A stretch of DNA of 34,239 nt from Halomonas halophila (lineage in GTDB: Bacteria; Pseudomonadota; Gammaproteobacteria; Pseudomonadales; Halomonadaceae). How positions within the stretch are numbered: position 1 is the first letter of the stretch; each line of letters opens with the position of its first letter. This document shows, one piece after another, positions 1-6,831 of this stretch. The stretch is from positions 1 through 34,239 of the forward strand of contig DJIP01000367.1 of NCBI GenBank assembly GCA_002433675.1, written 5' to 3'. The notes beneath the pieces are model-generated. The model was not told the origin of the DNA. It searched no databases and saw only the letters and a list, made by a program, of their open reading frames with translations. Made by a program: the position numbers and the translations under genes.

Positions 1-1
1 C

Positions 2-895
2 AATCCCTACCGTCTGGTGCTGTCGAGCGACAATCCCGGCGCCGAGGCGTCGATCAGCGCCGTGAGCTTCGTGCCGGATGACGCCGCCGATACCGAGCTG
101 CAGACCAAGCTGGCCTTCGACATCGCAAGCCCCGACCCCGACGACACCGGCGCCGGCATGCACCAGTCGGTGGCCGGTGAAGACGCGGCACTGACGGTCA
201 ACGGCATCGCTATCACCAGTGCCTCCAACAGCGTCGAGGGGGCCATCGAGGGCGTCGACCTGACCCTGACGGACGTCGGCGAGACCACGGTCAAGGTCGA
301 GTACAACAACCTGGCCCTGCGTGAGGCGGTCAGCGGCTTCGTCGACAGCTACAACGAGCTCAAGGACACCATGGGCACGCTGACCAGCTTCGACGCCGAG
401 AGCGGTGCCTCGGGCGAACTGCTTGGCGACGCCACCCTGCGCAGCATCGAATCGCGGCTGCGCGGCACCCTGTCCGGCGGCGTGGCCCAGGGTGACTTCC
501 GCACCCTCAGCGATATCGGCATCACCCTGCAGCTCGACGGCACCCTTGAACTCGATGACGAGCGCCTGGACGAGGTCATCTCCAGCGAGCGCGGCGACCT
601 GGCCGACTTCTTTACCGGTGGCGAGGACGGGGTAGGTCTTGCCGACAGCCTCGACGACACCCTGGGCGCCATCCTCGATGACGGCGGCCTGCTCGACAAT
701 GCTACCAGCGGGCTCGAGACCCGCATGGAAAGCCTCGACCGCCAGTACGAGCGCACCGAGCAGAGCATCGATGCCACCGTGGAGCGCTACCGCAGCCAAT
801 TCGGACAGCTGGACAGCATGATCGCCAGCATGAACCAGACCAGCAGCTACCTGACCCAGCAGTTCGATGCGCTGAACGCCCAGCTGAACCAATAG
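2..895 (+). CDS. fliD: Flagellar hook-associated protein 2 (filament cap), 3' portion
   Basis: FliD forms the cap at the tip of the growing filament and helps fold exported flagellin outside the cell. The reading frame is open from base 2 (N-P-Y-R-L-V before the first internal GTG at 17), so the gene is cut by the window edge and about 297 C-terminal residues are seen. They include the typical FliD variable domain, the Y-N-E-L-K segment after the V-D-S-Y motif, and a C-terminal coiled-coil-like tail rich in Gln, Ser and Met (R-Y-R-S-Q-F ... S-Y-L-T-Q-Q-F), which is the family's conserved end. It lies 36 bp upstream of its usual partner fliS. No frameshift is seen. The GTG at 17 is not a real start. 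Confidence 0.95.
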   Translation, partial: NPYRLVLSSDNPGAEASISAVSFVPDDAADTELQTKLAFDIASPDPDDTGAGMHQSVAGEDAALTVNGIAITSASNSVEGAIEGVDLTLTDVGETTVKVEYNNLALREAVSGFVDSYNELKDTMGTLTSFDAESGASGELLGDATLRSIESRLRGTLSGGVAQGDFRTLSDIGITLQLDGTLELDDERLDEVISSERGDLADFFTGGEDGVGLADSLDDTLGAILDDGGLLDNATSGLETRMESLDRQYERTEQSIDATVERYRSQFGQLDSMIASMNQTSSYLTQQFDALNAQLNQ

Positions 896-931
896 CCCTG
901 AGCCCGCCAGACCCAGCCGAGGAGACAACCA

Positions 932-1342
932 ATGACACAAGCACAGGCCACCTATGGCCGCGGCGCCGGCGCTTACGCCCGCATGGGGGTGGAGAGCGGC
1001 GTGATGTCGGCCAGCCCCCACCAGTTGATCGTGATGCTGTTCGACGGCGCCCAGGCGTCGATTCGCGCCGCCCGCCTGCACCTGGAAGACGGTAATATTC
1101 CGGCCAAGGGCGCCGCCATCTCCAAGGCACTGGATATCGTCAACAGCGGCCTGCGCGCGGTGCTGGACGGCGAGCAGGGCGGCGAGGTGGCACTGCAGCT
1201 CGACAGCCTCTATGACTACATAGCGCGCCGCCTGCTCGACGCCAACCTGCGCAACGACGCCAGTGGCCTCGACGAAGCCGAACGCCTGATCGAGGATATC
1301 GCCTCGGCCTGGCGCGAGATCGGCACCACCACCCACTCCTGA
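932..1342 (+). CDS. fliS: Flagellin export chaperone FliS
   Basis: FliS binds the C-terminus of flagellin in the cytoplasm and keeps it unfolded until export. The 136-residue product has the family's usual length. It shows the N-terminal Y-x-x-x-x-V-x-x-A-S-P-H-Q-L-I-V-M-L-F-D-G block (residues about 18-39), the central I-x-K-A-L-D-I-V-x-x-L segment and the L-Y-D-Y-I-x-R-R-L motif near residue 95. The ATG at 932 is preceded by GAGGAG at a suitable distance. It sits between fliD and fliT, the canonical order, and is probably co-transcribed with both. Confidence 0.95.
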   Translation: MTQAQATYGRGAGAYARMGVESGVMSASPHQLIVMLFDGAQASIRAARLHLEDGNIPAKGAAISKALDIVNSGLRAVLDGEQGGEVALQLDSLYDYIARRLLDANLRNDASGLDEAERLIEDIASAWREIGTTTHS

Positions 1343-1358
1343 GCGCTTGAGGTCCTAG

Positions 1359-1802
1359 ATGCCACCGCTTGCCGAGTACCACGGCCCAGATACCCAAGGC
1401 CCAGATACCCAAGGCCCCCTGCTGTCTCGCTACGAGGCACTGCTGGCGATGACCGAACGGATGCTGTCGCTGGCCGCCGACCACGCCTGGGACGAGCTGA
1501 TTGCTATTGAGGGCGACTATGTCAGCCAGGTTGCCGCTCTCGACAGCGCTGCACGTGATGGAGCGACACTCGATGGCGCGGCACCGATGGCAAGCCTCGA
1601 CGCCGACGAGCGCCAGCGCCTGGGCAGCCTGCTGGAGGCCATTCTGGTCAATGATCTGGCGCTGCGAGAAAAGCTGGTTCACCGCCGCGACGAACTCGGC
1701 GAACTGCTCAAGGTGTCGCGCAACCAGCAGGACCTGCACCGCGCCTACGCCGGTGGCCGGGTGGTCAACGCCGGCACCCGCTTTCGACGCGAGACGCCGT
1801 GA
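1359..1802 (+). CDS. fliT: FliT-like flagellar chaperone
   Basis: The 147-residue, largely helical, acidic protein is placed directly after fliS, where the FliD export chaperone FliT is normally found. FliT also binds FlhDC in enterics and dampens class-2 transcription. Sequence support is modest because FliT diverges quickly: the L-L-x-x-Y-E-x-L-L-x-M-T-E-R-M-L start of the helical bundle and a conserved-looking D-L-A-L-R-E-K-L segment near residue 100 fit. The N-terminal 25 residues are low in complexity and contain a duplicated G-P-D-T-Q. GAGG at 1349-1352 serves the ATG. The stop codon overlaps the fliK start by 4 bp (GTGA), which suggests translational coupling. Confidence 0.75.
   Translation: MPPLAEYHGPDTQGPDTQGPLLSRYEALLAMTERMLSLAADHAWDELIAIEGDYVSQVAALDSAARDGATLDGAAPMASLDADERQRLGSLLEAILVNDLALREKLVHRRDELGELLKVSRNQQDLHRAYAGGRVVNAGTRFRRETP
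1383..1412 (+). repeat. 15-bp perfect tandem duplication inside fliT
   Basis: Two identical 15-bp units (1383-1397 and 1398-1412) encode G-P-D-T-Q twice in frame, near residue 10 of FliT. A further GGCCC starts a partial third unit. The unit is a multiple of three, so gain or loss of a copy leaves the frame intact. Confidence 0.9.
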
Positions 1803-3154
1803 GCGGCATCACACCGCTGATCGATACCCTGCTCCACCAGGTGCTGGGCAAGCGTGTCGACGTGCCCCCGACCAAGGACCCCAACGCCCCGGTCCAGCCG
1901 GTGGACCCGGGACGGGGGCCAGGCGCGGTCCATAGCGACTCGCGCCTGGACGCACGGCGGCCGCAGCAAGCCGCCGCCACCACCGGCCAGCGCCCGGCAA
2001 CACCGAACGCCGAGGTCCCCACCGACAGCGATCGTCCCGCCTCCACCATCACCCGATTGAGCGCACCGGGCGCTCGCATCGCCGAGCTGCTGGCGCGTTT
2101 TCCGGCGCCGCCCTCGGCGTTGACATCGACGGGTCCCCTGCTGACGGCGAGCCCCGCCCAACAAGCACCCCAGAGCGCGTCGCCGTCGACGCTAGGCGCC
2201 ACACACGGCGCCCCGGCCACCACGGCAACCACGGCGACCAGCGCAACGGCCGGGCTGGCCACTGGCCCGTCAGGGCCCGCCGTCACGATGCTCGCCGAGC
2301 GTCTGGGCGAGCGCGTGCGCGACAGCGGCCTGTTCTACGAGTCCCACCTCAATCGCTGGTTTCACGGCAACCTGGACCGCGCCCAGCTGGCACGGGAGCC
2401 CCAGATGTGGCGCGCCCTGGTGTTTCGGCCAATGGCCAGCGAGGCGAATGCTCAGACCTCTGGGCACTCCCCCGCTTCAGGCTCTGGTCGGCTCTCTACT
2501 CAAGCGGGCGCAATGGCCGGGCAACCGAGCGCTCAACCGAGCTCTCAACCGGGCACTCAACCGAGCTCTCGACAGAACATGGCGCCCGCCTTCCCGCTGG
2601 CGCCCTGGCGCAGCTCCCAGCCGGCCGGCTATCTGCCCAGCCTGGCGACGACGATCGCCGCCGATGCCCAGGGCGTCTCGAGCACGTCGGACGATGCCGC
2701 CGCCGCCCGTCGCGAGGGCGCATCCCCAAGCGGCGTCCACGAGAGCCTCGCTCCGCTGGTGCGCCACCAGCTCGAGATGCTGGCCACCCCGGTGCTGCGC
2801 TGGGAAGGCGACGTCTGGAGCGGACTGTTCATGGCGCTCGCCATTCATCCCCCGCAACGGGAGCCGGATCATCAGGGCGGCGGCAAGGGCCGCGATGACA
2901 ACAAGGACGAGGAACACGCCTGGCGCACCGAGCTGGAACTGGAGCTGGCCGAACATGGCTCGCTCAGGGTGTCCGCGCTGCTCGGTGAAGAGCACCTGAG
3001 CCTGCGCCTGGCGACGTCCGCCGAGGGCCTGAGGGATCGACTCGAGCAAGGGCGCGAAACACTGATACAGCGCCTTGAGGGCCATGGCTTCGCCCGGGTG
3101 GAGCTGACCATCACCGAAGGTGACAGCAGGTCTGCCGAGGAGCTTCCGAAGTGA
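1799..3154 (+). CDS. fliK: Flagellar hook-length control protein
   Basis: FliK is a secreted molecular ruler that measures hook length and, through its C-terminal domain, makes FlhB switch export from hook to filament substrates. The 451-residue protein has a long Ala/Pro/Ser/Thr/Gln-rich low-complexity N-terminal and central part, as expected for the ruler. The C-terminal Flg_hook domain (about residues 370-440) shows W-R-T-E-L-E-L-E-L ... G-S-L-R-V-S-A-L-L ... L-S-L-R-L-A-T and R-L-E-G-H-G-F. It is longer than the E. coli protein, which may partly reflect internal repeats at 2522-2569. The GTG start overlaps the fliT stop; its own stop overlaps the next GTG by 4 bp. Confidence 0.88.
   Translation: MSGITPLIDTLLHQVLGKRVDVPPTKDPNAPVQPVDPGRGPGAVHSDSRLDARRPQQAAATTGQRPATPNAEVPTDSDRPASTITRLSAPGARIAELLARFPAPPSALTSTGPLLTASPAQQAPQSASPSTLGATHGAPATTATTATSATAGLATGPSGPAVTMLAERLGERVRDSGLFYESHLNRWFHGNLDRAQLAREPQMWRALVFRPMASEANAQTSGHSPASGSGRLSTQAGAMAGQPSAQPSSQPGTQPSSRQNMAPAFPLAPWRSSQPAGYLPSLATTIAADAQGVSSTSDDAAAARREGASPSGVHESLAPLVRHQLEMLATPVLRWEGDVWSGLFMALAIHPPQREPDHQGGGKGRDDNKDEEHAWRTELELELAEHGSLRVSALLGEEHLSLRLATSAEGLRDRLEQGRETLIQRLEGHGFARVELTITEGDSRSAEELPK
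2522..2569 (+). repeat. Four 12-bp in-frame tandem repeats in the fliK ruler region
   Basis: Four 12-bp units (2522-2533, 2534-2545, 2546-2557, 2558-2569) share the CAACCG core and encode Q-P-S-A, Q-P-S-S, Q-P-G-T and Q-P-S-S. Units 2 and 4 are identical. They lie in the low-complexity part of FliK thought to act as a ruler. Confidence 0.9.
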
Positions 3155-3441
3155 GCGATGACCAACCCGCACCCTCACGCCGCCATGCGGTGGCGCTGAG
3201 CTATGGTGAAAATGATCAGGCACCGAGAGTGATCGCCAAGGGCTACGGTGATATCGCCGAGCGCATCATCGACGAAGCCCGCCGCCAGGGAATCCACGTC
3301 CATGATGAACCGGCGCTGGTGGGCCTGTTGATGCAGCTCGATCTGGACGAGCAGATTCCGCCTCGTCTCTACCAGGTGATCGCCGAACTGCTGGTGTGGG
3401 TAGGCGAGCTAAATGCGAGCGACTCGCGAAACAGAATGTAA
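3151..3441 (+). CDS. Free-standing FlhB C-terminal (switch) domain homologue
   Basis: The 96-residue soluble protein is a clear homologue of the part of FlhB that follows the N-P-T-H autocleavage site. The blocks A-V-A-L-S-Y, A-P-R-V-I-A-K-G, L-D-x-x-I-P-x-x-L-Y and the I-A-E-x-L-x-W segment match the same blocks of the full FlhB encoded at 18689-19867. The N-P-T-H motif, membrane helices and linker are absent. Such proteins occur elsewhere as FhlB/FlhX/YlqH-type relatives, and FlhX is reported to support FlhB function in epsilonproteobacteria. It overlaps fliK by 4 bp (GTGA), so it is made together with the protein that triggers the FlhB switch. A role in substrate switching is inference. 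Confidence 0.85.
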   Translation: MSDDQPAPSRRHAVALSYGENDQAPRVIAKGYGDIAERIIDEARRQGIHVHDEPALVGLLMQLDLDEQIPPRLYQVIAELLVWVGELNASDSRNRM

Positions 3442-3517
3442 TAAAATGTACAGGACTAATTAAACTTGGGTTTTTTTGGCGTCGTAAATATCGGTTTTCT
3501 TTGAATATTCACTTTTC

Positions 3518-3531
3518 TTGATACACATCAA
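3518..3531. promoter_or_regulatory. Perfect FNR/ANR-type box upstream of flhDC
   Basis: The 14-bp TTGAT-ACAC-ATCAA matches the FNR/ANR consensus TTGAT-N4-ATCAA at all ten defined positions. It is centred about 207 bp upstream of the flhD start codon. FNR-family [4Fe-4S] regulators bind this palindrome when oxygen is low; Dnr-type relatives use the same core. Whether it activates or represses cannot be told because the transcription start is not known. Confidence 0.7.
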
Positions 3532-3603
3532 ACGGACACCGTTGAAGCTTTTTCCTCCCTCCTGGCTTGCGCCACACTGATAGCAATCGACAATACCTCG
3601 AAT

Positions 3604-3661
3604 GGTGGACACGGACCTGACACTTAAACGTCAAAAAGTTCCGATAGTGTCCGTCCGCACC
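3604..3661. repeat. 58-bp dyad element in the flhDC leader
   Basis: The ends 3604-3616 and 3649-3661 are complementary at 10 of 13 positions (GGTG-N3-ACGGAC against GTCCGT-N3-CACC). An alternative internal pairing joins 3613-3624 (GGACctGACACT) with 3646-3656 (AGTGTCcGTCC). It could be a transcribed hairpin, an operator, or a relic of a miniature element; no clear target-site duplication is seen. Confidence 0.55.
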
Positions 3662-3731
3662 TATTCAGGTATATCGGCAATACCTAAAGCTGGCGATGAT
3701 CAGCAAAAAAAACGATCAAGGCAGGGAACCC

Positions 3732-4058
3732 ATGAGCAATCAGTCACTGATCGACGAGATTCAGGAGTTGAATCTTGCCTATCTTCTGCTGGCCCAACGT
3801 CTGTTGGCCGAAGACCGCACCACCGCCCGTCTGCGTCTGAACATCAGCGAAGAACAGGCCGAGCTGCTGGAAAGCTTCAATGCACGCCAGCTGACCCGGC
3901 TGTCACGCACCAACCAGTTGCTCTGCCAACTGGGGCTCGGCTCCACCGAGCAACTGCGTCAGGTGGTGGACAACCCGCGGGAACAGGGCCTGGCTCACCT
4001 CCACTCCTCGCTGTTGATGGCCTGCAGCGCGGCCTCTACCGGAGGCGCGCTGACATGA
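3732..4058 (+). CDS. flhD: Flagellar master regulator subunit FlhD
   Basis: FlhD assembles with FlhC into the heterohexamer that activates class-2 flagellar promoters. From the ATG at 3732 the product is 108 residues (E. coli about 116) and shows [16 protein letters not shown] (residues about 9-24) and the N-Q-L-L-C-Q-L segment with the conserved Cys. I chose 3732 over the in-frame ATG at 3696 because the family starts close to the E-I-Q-E-L-N block and a GGGA element lies just before it. The stop overlaps the flhC start by 4 bp (ATGA). Confidence 0.93.
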   Translation: MSNQSLIDEIQELNLAYLLLAQRLLAEDRTTARLRLNISEEQAELLESFNARQLTRLSRTNQLLCQLGLGSTEQLRQVVDNPREQGLAHLHSSLLMACSAASTGGALT

Positions 4059-4642
4059 GCACCAAGAGCCTGGTCCAGGAGATGCATCAGGTGCAGCTCG
4101 CCATCGACCTGATCGAACTCGGTGCGCGTCTGCAGGTCCTGGAAACCGAGACCGACCTCAGTCGGGCCCGCCTGATCCGGCTGTTCAAGGAGGTCCGCGG
4201 CATGTCACCGCCCAAGGGCATGCTGCCGTTTTCCACCGACTGGTTCATCACCTGGCTGCCGAACATCCACTCGTCGCTGTTCTACGCCTTCTATCAGCGC
4301 CTGCAGGACCAGGGATGCGAGCGCATGGAGGCCTTCGTCAAGGCCTACCGGCTGTACACCGAGCAGATCGACATCGACGCCGCCGAGCCGGTGCTGGGGC
4401 TGACCCGGGCCTGGACGCTGATCCGCTTTTTTGAAAGCGACCTGCTGCAGTTGACGCCCTGCACCCGTTGTCATGGCAACTTCGTGGCCCACGCTCACTC
4501 GCCGAGCCACGACTACGTCTGCGGCATCTGCCAGCCACCGTCCCGCGCCGGCAAGACCCGCCGTCGCCAGGCGCAGAAGGACGAGGCCGCCAAGGCGGCA
4601 GAGACGCCAGCGATTGCAGGGCCGGTCAAGCATCTGGCTTGA
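4055..4642 (+). CDS. flhC: Flagellar master regulator subunit FlhC
   Basis: FlhC is the main DNA-contacting subunit of FlhD4C2. The 195-residue product matches the usual length (192 in E. coli) and keeps the zinc-binding cysteines as two C-x2-C pairs, Cys136/139 and Cys156/159, closely matching E. coli positions 137/140/157/160. The [10 protein letters not shown] segment and R-A-W-T-L-I-R-F near residue 125 are family features. The C-terminal tail is basic and Ala/Lys/Arg-rich. The start is fixed by the ATGA overlap with flhD. The open frame extends upstream through flhD to 3602, but that part is a shadow. Confidence 0.93.
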   Translation: MSTKSLVQEMHQVQLAIDLIELGARLQVLETETDLSRARLIRLFKEVRGMSPPKGMLPFSTDWFITWLPNIHSSLFYAFYQRLQDQGCERMEAFVKAYRLYTEQIDIDAAEPVLGLTRAWTLIRFFESDLLQLTPCTRCHGNFVAHAHSPSHDYVCGICQPPSRAGKTRRRQAQKDEAAKAAETPAIAGPVKHLA

Positions 4643-4661
4643 CCCCTCTTTACCACCGCAG

Positions 4662-4697
4662 GCCGCAGGGCGACTCCTCGTCGGAGCGCCCTGTGGC
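4662..4697 (+). terminator. Long hairpin downstream of flhC
   Basis: An 11-bp arm at 4662-4672 pairs with 4687-4697 (one G-U). Across a one-base bulge, CTCC/GGAG continues the stem around a TCGTC loop, giving about 15 bp. It begins 19 bp after the flhC stop. No T-run follows, so it is either a 3'-end stabiliser or a partner of the C-rich tract downstream rather than a classical intrinsic terminator. Confidence 0.55.
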
Positions 4698-4717
4698 AGT
4701 CCAGTCCGCGGTTATCC

Positions 4718-4849
4718 GCCCTGTTTCACTCTCCCTACTCACTTCTCGCTAGGCCCCACCCCCTCGCCCTCTCACTCTCTTACCCTCTCTTTCTCCGCTC
4801 TCTACCTCTCTACCTTCACTCTGTCTTTACTCTCTCCCCCTTCTTCCTT
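4718..4849 (+). other. Polypyrimidine, G-poor tract in the flhC-motA spacer
   Basis: The plus strand is almost pure C/T here. By hand count 80 of the 90 bases in 4761-4850 are pyrimidines, and only 4 are G. This composition is unlike anything else in the window. C-rich, G-poor, unstructured RNA is the known signature of Rho utilisation sites, so the tract may end flhDC transcripts before the motA promoter. It codes for nothing recognisable. The rest of this 325-bp spacer holds the hairpin at 4662-4697 and the sigma-28 promoter. Confidence 0.6.
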
Positions 4850-4897
4850 GGGCCCACCGATCCTGCATATTTTTTCGTTGAACGGTGATTTCACGGC

Positions 4898-4924
4898 TCA
4901 AGTCTGTCGCCGGCACGCCGATAA
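4898..4924 (+). promoter_or_regulatory. Sigma-28 (FliA) promoter for motA-motB-cheA-cheW
   Basis: TCAAGTCT (4898-4905), an 11-bp spacer and GCCGATAA (4917-4924) match the FliA consensus TAAAGTTT-N11-GCCGATAA with a perfect -10 element and exact spacing. It lies 43 bp upstream of the motA start. Confidence 0.88.
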
Positions 4925-4967
4925 CTGAAGCAGAACGTCTTCCACGTCTCTGCAAAGGATAGTCGTC

Positions 4968-5840
4968 GTGCTGATACCTATTGGATTCGCGGTCGTGCTG
5001 CTGTCGGTGTTCGGGGGCTTCGTGCTCTCCGGCGGCAGCCTCGGCCCGCTGTTCCAGCCGACCGAACTGCTGATGATCGGTGGCGCCGGCGTTGGCGCCT
5101 TCATCGCCTCCAACCACGGCAAGGCGCTCAAGGCGACCTTCCGCATCTTTCCTCGTCTGAGGCGCTCCAAGCGCTACGACAAGGCCATGTACATGGAGCT
5201 GATGGCGCTGCTCTACCGCTTGCTGGCCAAGGTGCGCCGCGACGGCATGCTGGGCATCGAGCGCGACATCGACAACCCCGCCGAAAGTGCGCTGTTCAGC
5301 GAGTACCCCAAGGTCGTCGCCGACCCGATGATCATGAACTTCCTGACCGACTACCTGCGCCTGATGGTGGCCGGCAGCATGGACCCGATGGAAATCGACG
5401 AGCTGATGCTCCACGAGATCGAGATGTTCGAGCAGGAGGCGCATATTCCTGCCGACGCCATCGCCAAGGTCGGCGATTCCATGCCCGCCTTCGGCATCGT
5501 CGCCGCGGTGATGGGGGTGGTGAAGGCGCTGAGCGTCACCGCCGCCGATCCCGCCGAGATGGGGGTGATGATCGCCCACGCCCTGGTCGGCACCTTCCTC
5601 GGCATCCTGCTCGGCTATGGCTTCATCAGCCCGCTGGCCTACCGCATCGAACGCCAGACCGGCGAGTCGATCAAGATGCTGCAGTGCCTGAGGGTCACCC
5701 TGCTGGCCAGCCTGCACGGCTATCCGCCGCAGCTGGCGGTGGAGTTCGGCCGCAAGGCGCTGCACACCAGCGAACGCCCGAGCTTCAAGGAGCTCGAGGA
5801 CCATGTGCGTGACGCCAAGGCCAGCGCGGGGGCCGCATGA
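4968..5840 (+). CDS. motA: Flagellar motor stator protein MotA
   Basis: MotA and MotB form the inner-membrane proton channel that drives flagellar rotation. The 290-residue product is close in length to and strongly similar to E. coli MotA from the first residues (L-I-x-x-G-x-x-V-V-L). It has N-terminal membrane helices, the cytoplasmic loop with the charged A-K-x-R ... I-E-R-D-I segment that contacts FliG, and the late helices with G-D-S-M-P-A-F-G-I-V-A-A-V-M-G-V-V and L-V-G-T-F-L-G-I-L-L-G-Y-G. The GTG start has AAGGA at 4955-4959. The stop overlaps motB by 4 bp. Confidence 0.97.
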   Translation: MLIPIGFAVVLLSVFGGFVLSGGSLGPLFQPTELLMIGGAGVGAFIASNHGKALKATFRIFPRLRRSKRYDKAMYMELMALLYRLLAKVRRDGMLGIERDIDNPAESALFSEYPKVVADPMIMNFLTDYLRLMVAGSMDPMEIDELMLHEIEMFEQEAHIPADAIAKVGDSMPAFGIVAAVMGVVKALSVTAADPAEMGVMIAHALVGTFLGILLGYGFISPLAYRIERQTGESIKMLQCLRVTLLASLHGYPPQLAVEFGRKALHTSERPSFKELEDHVRDAKASAGAA

Positions 5841-6808
5841 GCAGCCCCAACCAGCGCCGACCGATCATCATCCGCCGCAAGAAGGTGGTGCATCGCCACC
5901 ATGGCGGTAGCTGGAAGATTGCCCTGGCTGACTTCATGACGGCGCTGATGGCGCTGTTTCTGGTGATGTGGATCCTGTCTTCCGCCAGCCGCGAGACCCG
6001 CGAGGGCGTGGCCGACTACTTCAGCATGCCGCTGCTGGCCGCCATGACCAATGGCGACAGCGTGGCCATGAGCCCCCAGGTCATCCCCGGTGGTGGGCCC
6101 GACGTGACCAGCCAGCAGGGCGAGCGCATGCGCATCGACCTCAAGCGCCAGACCCGCCCCAGCGAGCAGCAACGACGCGCCTTCCGTGACCTGCAGCAGC
6201 GCATCGAGCTGGCCATCCAGCAGGACCCCAGCCTGCGTGGACTGCGTGACCAGCTGCGCTTCGAGATGACCCAGGAGGGGCTGCGCATCCAGTTGCTGGA
6301 CGACGAGCAGCGGCCGATGTTTGCCCTCGGCAGCGACCGCGTGGCGCCCTACCTGCGCAATCTGCTGCGCACCATGGCGCCGCTGCTCAACGACCTGCCC
6401 AACGACCTGAGCATCAGTGGCCATACCGACAGCCTGGCCTACCTGAACGGCCGGGGCGGCTACAGCAACTGGGAGCTTTCCTCGGACCGCGCCAACGCCT
6501 CGCGCCGGGAGCTGCTCAATGGCGGCCTCGAGGGCGACAAGCTGCTGCGGGTGGCAGGCCTCGCCGACCAGGTGGTGATGCCTGGCACCGACGCCGATGA
6601 CCCGATCAATCGACGTATCGAACTGGTGGTGCTGTTTCCCAGCGTCGCCGAGCTGATTCGCCACCCCGGCACCCTGGATCCGCGAGCCCCCAGGCCCGCC
6701 AGGGGCGGCGGTGAGGCCCAGCTCGCCGGTCCCCTCGAGGACATCGAGGCACGCTTTCACACCGCCCTGGCCAATTCCCCAGCGTCGCCGCCAGACGAGC
6801 CGCACTGA
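5837..6808 (+). CDS. motB: Flagellar motor stator protein MotB
   Basis: MotB anchors the stator to peptidoglycan and carries the proton-binding Asp. The 323-residue product has a basic N-terminus and a single membrane helix (about residues 28-48), A-D-F-M-T-A-L-M-A-L-F-L-V-M-W-I. The essential Asp is residue 32, exactly as in E. coli. A plug/linker region follows, then an OmpA-like peptidoglycan-binding domain with I-S-G-H-T-D-S and W-E-L-S-S-D-R-A-N-A-S-R near residues 195-225. The tail is Pro/Ala-rich. The absence of Na+-type PomB features suggests proton drive, which is inference. Confidence 0.96.
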   Translation: MSSPNQRRPIIIRRKKVVHRHHGGSWKIALADFMTALMALFLVMWILSSASRETREGVADYFSMPLLAAMTNGDSVAMSPQVIPGGGPDVTSQQGERMRIDLKRQTRPSEQQRRAFRDLQQRIELAIQQDPSLRGLRDQLRFEMTQEGLRIQLLDDEQRPMFALGSDRVAPYLRNLLRTMAPLLNDLPNDLSISGHTDSLAYLNGRGGYSNWELSSDRANASRRELLNGGLEGDKLLRVAGLADQVVMPGTDADDPINRRIELVVLFPSVAELIRHPGTLDPRAPRPARGGGEAQLAGPLEDIEARFHTALANSPASPPDEPH

Positions 6809-6831
6809 ACCAGAACAAGGGTGACACAGGC

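Larger units (their letters stand above)
3442..3731 (+). promoter_or_regulatory. flhDC upstream regulatory region
   Basis: This 290-bp spacer separates the fliK block from flhD and is more AT-rich than its surroundings. It holds a perfect FNR/ANR-type palindrome (3518-3531), a second small dyad directly next to it (AACGG-N3-CCGTT, 3531-3543) and a 58-bp dyad element (3604-3661). I could not place a sigma-70 promoter convincingly: TAGCAAT near 3581 is a possible -10, but no good -35 matches it. The leader to the flhD start may be long, as it is in enterics. No intrinsic terminator for the upstream operon is obvious. Confidence 0.6.

Noticed and set aside
3604..3661. Dyad element considered as the end of an insertion sequence
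   Set aside because: No transposase gene or fragment is nearby and no target-site duplication is visible, so it is listed only as a dyad element.
3602..4054. In-frame upstream extension of flhC giving a 346-residue protein
   Set aside because: The extension runs out of frame through flhD, which is well conserved. FlhC has normal length from 4055, with an ATGA overlap.
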